Source: Ceratodon purpureus (lineage: Eukaryota > Streptophyta > Bryopsida > Pseudoditrichales > Ditrichaceae). Taken from it: a stretch of DNA of 64,000 nucleotides. The stretch is taken from NCBI GenBank assembly GCA_014871385.1, contig CM026424.1, positions 5,943,320 through 6,007,319 of the forward strand, in the 5' to 3' direction. The position numbers and the translations under genes are program-made. The notes under the pieces were generated by a model. The model did no database searches, was not told the DNA's origin, and saw only the letters and a list, made by a program, of their open reading frames with translations. Below are positions 58,545 through 64,000 of the stretch, piece by piece. Position 1 is the first letter of the stretch; each line of letters begins with the position of its first letter.

Positions 58545-59636
58545 CCCCTAAAGAATATGGCCATAAAATCCCAAATTCTGCCTCAATTCTGCCCTGTTTT
58601 AGTTCAAAGTAGAATTATGCAAATTTAAATGTATTTAGGAGAATCTAACCGTAGGATCTATTACCTAACTTGTACATGTATGTGTACACAAAATTTTAGA
58701 CTGTAACTCTTCACCGTTTCGAAGATCATAAGGTTTGAACTTGAGTGAAAAGTTTTTTTTGGTCCTGTCCGGCAGGGACAGCCGGACTTCGGAGAGTAAA
58801 ACAGTCCATTTTTGAAGATCGCATGGGTGGAGGCTCTTCAGTTTTGGATTCTAAAGTGAGTTGGGAGTATGCCCAAAAAAGTTGAAGACAATAGAACACA
58901 CAGAAGCATTGGAAAACCACATTTCTAGTGACGGGAGTCAAATGAAATGCATATACACTAGGTCTTTTTCCACACTACAAATGCCTAAGAAGATCATCAA
59001 TTTTTGGGAATCCGAACGGTGTATACATGCATTTGTATGGAAAAGAAATTGTAGAGGAAAAAAATCCAAAAAATAATTAAATCCAAAATAGATATGAATT
59101 TTACAGCATATATTGTGGTTTAAAAGGAGAAAATGGTGAAGGGAAAATGGGTGATGAAGGTGACCCAATCACTGTTGATCTGTCTTGACAGTTTTTATAA
59201 AACTTGAAACTTTGACTGAATATATCTCAATATCCGTATGGTCAAAGTTTACAAAACTTGGTACGTAGACTAATTGGATGGCTCTAAATAAGATCCTACG
59301 GTTGGATTTTTCAAAATCAAATTTTAAAAAACCATTATGAAACAATTTCAGAAAGGATCATTTGGAAGTCACTATAGACTTTCACTTCACAGATTTGGTA
59401 CACCACTTCCATCGGCCACAAACCTGCCCGAGCTGCCCTGAATTGAATTTTGATCTTTAAACACCAATTAATTCTTAACTACGGGCCCGATGGAAGTAAA
59501 ATTTGGTCTTGCCAGAAAGATATGACAATTTCCCATGCTGTGCCAAAGTTACAGCCACATCCGATAAAATTTGACTCATAGGGAGCCTGACCGGACCCTG
59601 AATCATACCAAAACTGTTGAGTTGATACTTTAGGGG
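58545..59636. mobile_element. TTAA element Q, 1092 bp
   Basis: Flanked by TTAA at 58541-58544 and 59637-59640. The ends are CCCCTAAAGAATATGG and ATACTTTAGGGG. Motif 2 ends at 58658 and motif 1 at 58742, 84 bp apart and 113 bp from the left end. It is a close inverted copy of element L, about 13 kb away, including GAGCTGCCCTGAATTGAATT and GACTCATAGGGAGCCTGACC near the right end. A 71-codon ORF (58861-59076) corresponds to one in L. Confidence 0.92.
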
Positions 59637-59640
59637 TTAA

Positions 59641-60229
59641 TGATTACTTTAGAAAGGAACTAGTGGGATCCGTGTCATTGAGCACATTGACCTAGTTTGG
59701 TTTGTGTCCTCAACAGATTCCAGCGCGGAACGATCGAGTGAGACAAACAAGCTGTATTGTATAACATATTAGAGTTATCTAAAAAGACATCTAATATACC
59801 ATGAATTTTGTTCAATATACTCTATAATAAAATAAATATTTTTGGCCACATCCAAATTTAAACATTTTTTTTTTTTTTTAAAATAAATACCAATGACAAC
59901 GACGTACATCTTTTAAACTTAAATTCTTAGGATAATATTGTGCATACTTATAGTAGATATTTTGAAAATTCATAACTTGTATATATGATGTTCCAAAAAA
60001 TTGGTTCTAAAAAGCAGAAAATCTATAATATTTTGTAGCTGGTATTTAATGAAATTAATCTAGTTTATTAATAGTATCTTTGCCAAATCCTTAAATAGAT
60101 GAAATTAAGTTGATTTAAAATACACATGCTTTTATGATATAGCTCTTAGGCAAGGAAGAGCTTTGAGACCTTTCAATTTTTGTCTTTGTTAAATATGGAA
60201 GAATTTGGTGATCCCTCATCTTAAGATCA
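59641..60229. other. no gene seen; AT-rich spacer
   Basis: AT-rich, with no coding or repeat signal apart from a short A/T homopolymer near 59867-59882. Confidence 0.4.
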
Positions 60230-60249
60230 AATTGGTTTTATTCCTCTTT

Positions 60250-61800
60250 AAAAGCCAAGCTTTGGCGGCCTGCCAGGAAGAGGCTACCACACGCGACGTC
60301 CTCACGGATGTTACACACCAGATCCAAGCCCACCTGACCAATAGTAGCTGGCAGCGTACCTACCATTCCTACCACTCCCTATTGGACAGTATGGAAAGTC
60401 AGAAGCTCGCGGGCTGGCAGCTCTGCTCCAGGATCCACTAGAAGACACATGGAGACTCCGTCTCCAAAGAGTTCTTTTATGCAGTATGTGAGTGCCCCGC
60501 CTCAGCCCATATCACCGGCCTCCGCAATCCCCAAGGCGAAGTCACTCAGACCCGGCAGGAGATGGAACAGATTTGTCTGGACTTCTAGACCAATCTTTAC
60601 AAGGAGGAGACGGTCACTTCAGACTCGGATGGACACTGCCCCCGCCACGCTCCTCACCCACATCCAGCATGCGGTCCCGGCCTCGCTTCAACAGCGATTA
60701 TTGACCATCTACACCAAATCGGAATTAAAGGCTGCATGCATGCAGATAGCCAAAAGCAAGAGCTCCGACCTAGACAACATTGGAATTGAATTTTATTTAA
60801 CCTTTTGGAATTTCCTAGGTGCCAAGTTTACCGCCATGGTGCAACGCGCTGACAAAGTTGGCAGCTTCCCGCCTTCCATGACAAGTGGTACCATTGCTTT
60901 GCTCCTCAAGGACGGAGACCGTGAACAGATTGGATCAAATTCGCAACCCATTATACTACTCAACACTAGCTACAAAATTCTACCCAAAGGGCTCTAAATT
61001 TGTCTCCAAGCTGCCTTGGCCAAAGCCATCTCTCCGGATCAATTTGCATTTCTTCTACGGAGATACATCCTCAATAATGTGCTCCTCCAAGATGAAACAA
61101 TCCAGCCGGCACAATAGTCCAATCAACCTCTCATTTTTCTAAAGCTTGACTTCATGAAAGCTTACAACATAGTGGCGTGGGATTTTTTGTTCCAAGTCAT
61201 GGAACAAGTAGGAATCCCTACCCCCTTTTCCTACTTGGAAGTTGGTGAAGATGCTGCTTCATCAGGCCGAGGCCACTGTCAGTTTGAATGGGATTCCCAC
61301 TGTCCCCTTCCCAATCCAGGGAGGCGTTAGGCAAGGGTGCTCGTTGGCACCCTACATGTTCCTCCTGATCACGGAGGCCTTGACACTCGCCGTCAAGGCC
61401 GCGACCCGAAATGGCTTCATTTGGGGCAATACCCTTCCTAATGAGTTCACCTTGCAATTCATCGATCTTTACGCTGATTATACGAGCCTGACAATCCATG
61501 GCGATCAAGCTCCCGTCCGCGCCCTGGTGGATCTACTAAAAAATTCTCGGCCTTGCTAGCCCAACCGTGGCTTAGTTCCTTCGAGTGTGCATCGGCGAGC
61601 TACGCCTCCCCCTCAAAACTCCTTGGTACGCCGTTTGGCCTTTATCTCTCTACTCTTCAAATCGATGAATTTCTTCAAGCCAAAGTGACAAAGAAGCTCC
61701 AATTCTGGAGCTCTCAACAACTCTCCATAGCCGGCCGCATAGTAATTGTAAATTTTGTGCTCTTCTCCACCCTATGGTTCTTTGTTAGTCTCTAGAGTGG
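60250..61800 (+). pseudogene. LINE reverse transcriptase remains
   Basis: In order: a finger segment at about 60750-60995 (DNIGIEFYLTFWNFLGAKF, LLLKDGDRE, PIILLNTSYKI); motif A at about 61144-61190 (LDFMKAYNIVAWDFL, the second Asp of the usual KAYDxV now Asn); GGVRQGCSLAPYMF at about 61320-61360; the active-site box YADYT at 61470-61484, where YADDT is normal; and a thumb segment at about 61615-61790 (LLGTPFGLYL, LSIAGRIVIV, LWFFVSL). Several frameshifts and stops separate the pieces. The Asp-to-Tyr change alone would abolish polymerase activity. Confidence 0.88.
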
Positions 61801-62199
61801 ATTGCTCCTCGTCCTACATTGCATTCGTAGCACTCTTGTAAACTATTTTTGGGGCCGCACAGCCCTGCGCACTCGGGCTCGTTTTGGCTGAGCTAATTGT
61901 ACCCTACCCAAGAAGGCCGGGGGACTCTCTCTGATTGATCCCGAGGCATGGCTCACAGCCCTAGTGGGCAAGTCGATCATCCACGCGCTGGATACTGGGG
62001 AGACAAATCTCTAGTGCTTCCTTTGCTACTAACTCTAGCTCCTCTCGTCTCCAAAACATAGGGTCGCTGGGAACCCTCCCTCCACTAGGCCATGGTTCAC
62101 AGCTTCTCCACCTGCCAAGGCTCTAGGGTGTGGAATCGAATCCTCTAGGCGTGGCGCCATTTGGTCAATGAGACCCATATCCGACCCTCGCAAAATGCG

Positions 62200-63240
62200 C
62201 ACGAGGTCCCCAACACCAACATGTGGTGGGCTTCCCACTACATAGGTGGTAATTTTGGCTTAGCAAAGGACACTGCTCAAGATCTCGCGAGGCAAGGACT
62301 CTAGCAAATCAATGATGTGGAACAATTCTACTACTACGATCAAGCCGTGGGACACCATTCTCCGATCCTTTAAAACCTCCCCTTTCCATAGCCATAGTTA
62401 CCGCACGTTAGACGTTGAGAACATACCCTCGACCTGACTGCAGATGCTCCGCCATCAGACCCATCCCTCCCGGCGAATGGATGGGGCTATTTGAAGACCC
62501 AACCTCCTGCCACCCCCACGTGGGTTGCCCAGGCGGATTTCGGCTTTCAACTAATCCCTCGTCCTCAATTTAGGAGGTAACAATGCCCAACCGCACTCCT
62601 TTGTACACAATTGGTGCTGCCTCGCTGCAACTAATCCGTTGTAGCTGGCCTGATAACCTAGCCGACGGAGACACCACCTACGTTGGTGCTCTTCAACAAG
62701 TTCGCGTCTTCAAGCTTCCTCGTGGGCCGAACCACCCTCCCTGCCTCCTCTACGTCGGGTTCTTAAGTGGATTGAACTTTGACCCCGATCGGTGGATATG
62801 GAAGGATAAAACCCCACTTCTGGCCTACACGGCCAAACAAGGCCGGGTGCTGCTCCAGACTTGCCGCACGCTCACCAAGACCATCCTAGACAAGTGGCGC
62901 GGCCTTCTCCCGCAAACCTTCCAAGCGGCGTGGCAAGACGTCTGGCGCCTTGCCCGACCTTAAAAGGAAGCCGCATTTGTTTGGTCCATCTTCCACAAAG
63001 CCATTGCGGTGAACACTTGGCGGAGACAGATCGACCCCGACATTGATCCCCTTTGCCCCATCAGCCATTGTGAAGAGGAAACCCCTCTGCATCGGTTCCA
63101 TTCTTGCGTGGCCACCTTGCCACTATAGGATCATGCCTAAGGTGCCATCCATTTTTGCGGGTGAGTCTTCCGGCCCTTCTCGTGCGATACTTGCATCTTT
63201 GGCAAGGGGCTCCCACGTAGATATTGTTGCCTAGTCCACC
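62200..63240 (+). pseudogene. LINE ORF2 C-terminal region with zinc-finger-like end
   Basis: Fragments NTWWASHYIGGNFGLAKDTA (from about 62218), FKLPRGPNHPPCLLYVGF (62700-62765) and VWSIFHKAIAVNTWRRQ, with CPISHCEEETPLHRFHSC (62970-63110), correspond to the region after the thumb and the zf-RVT domain of plant LINEs. Many TAG stops interrupt it. Confidence 0.75.
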
Positions 63241-63655
63241 TCATTTAGCGTTCTTCGAGGCGCGGTTATGTGGACTGTACGACTTAGGCAAAATGCCCTA
63301 GTTTTTTAAGATACTCGATGGCCGACGCCACATACCTATCGGCGCGTTTGGGATTGCTTCATAGATTGTGGATGGAGTGCTCTTATGAAGGCTCACCACG
63401 TCGGAGCTTCCCAACTAAGTTGATAAACCCGATTGCTTGCGAAGTTTGAGCAACACTGGGCCATTTTTGATGCCTTAGGAGAATTCTCTAATGGCCGTAT
63501 GCAATGGAACATGTCCCTCCCGGATGTGCAACTTCCTTTGATTCTGTCTTAGTGCTCTCATTCTCATACTGATTCTTTTGACCAGCGGTAATTCCGCTTG
63601 ACATTGTATCATTCTTGCAACAAGTAATAAAATTGCTTTGTGTCAAAAAACAATT

Positions 63656-64000
63656 AAAAAAATTTAGCCTTAGCAATGTCAAAAAATAACTGAAGCTCTA
63701 TAGATAAAAATTTCCAAACTTAATACCTTCAAACTAAAAGGTCGCCAAATCTTGAAGATGGCTTGGATTTTACTTAGATTTTTACAACAAAAACTAAACT
63801 AAAAAATGGCATCATATCTAATAAATAATGTTGCAATTTGACTTTAGACGAAGGCTAAATGACTATTCAAATTAAAGAATCAAGAATTTAAATGCAACAA
63901 TAATTAATAAAAATATTCATACATTTATCACACTTTTTTATTAATGAAAATCACTTTGATTTGAAAAACCCACATTCTTCAAGATGTGTTGTAATCCACA
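63656..64000. other. no gene seen; AT-rich spacer
   Basis: AT-rich with no recognisable features up to the window edge. Confidence 0.4.

Larger units (their letters stand above)
60230..63655 (+). mobile_element. LINE (L1-like), 5'-truncated and decayed
   Basis: A C-rich coding-like region contrasts with its AT-rich flanks. It starts inside the ORF2 segment between endonuclease and reverse transcriptase (about 60250). It ends with a 3' UTR-like GCAACAAGTAATAAAATTGC and a short A-rich tail near 63640-63655. No endonuclease domain is left, so it is 5'-truncated, as most LINE copies are. Target duplications were not identified. Confidence 0.85.

Overview
The window looks like nuclear DNA of a land plant. 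Two split genes encode AP2/ERF-type DNA-binding proteins, and both have GT-AG introns and long intron-bearing leaders with upstream ORFs. They sit in a large AT-rich expanse filled with plant-type transposable elements: a LINE, a Ty3/Gypsy relic, a pogo-like transposase relic and several MITEs. The unusual AP2 sequences and long leaders would suit a seed-free plant such as a bryophyte, but the sequence alone does not fix the species.

Layout. 1-5 kb: a dead pogo/Tigger-like transposase gene on the minus strand and a small foldback MITE. 5-14 kb: mostly anonymous AT-rich DNA with a truncated TTAA element, a mini TTAA element and a short retroposon with a clear target-site duplication. 14-18 kb: AP2/ERF gene 1 (plus strand, CDS 16128-17642, one coding intron, leader intron, uORF). 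18-41 kb: intergenic DNA with tandem repeats and many TTAA-flanked elements. 42-44.4 kb: a heavily decayed Ty3/Gypsy pol region. 45-48.6 kb: nested TTAA elements. 49.7-50.3 kb: a GC-rich inverted repeat with arms of about 250 bp, just upstream of AP2/ERF gene 2 (plus strand, CDS 52218-53739, same architecture as gene 1). 55-59.6 kb: a Stowaway-like MITE split by two TTAA elements, then another TTAA element. 60.2-63.7 kb: a 5'-truncated, mutated LINE.

The main discovery candidate is a multi-family population of non-autonomous DNA elements, at least 16 copies and mostly 0.8-1.2 kb. They start TTAA-CCCCTAAA and end TTTAGGGG-TTAA. Nested copies, read against paralogues, show a precise TTAA target duplication, the signature of piggyBac (or Kolobok) transposition, which is not a standard component of plant genomes. 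Although the families differ greatly in sequence, almost all copies carry the same two subterminal motifs, 84 bp apart and about 113 bp from the same end. No transposase for them lies in this window.

The only two credible protein-coding genes are the AP2/ERF paralogues, presumably transcription factors from an old duplication. Everything else is repeat-derived or unassigned. All coordinates and alignments were made by eye.
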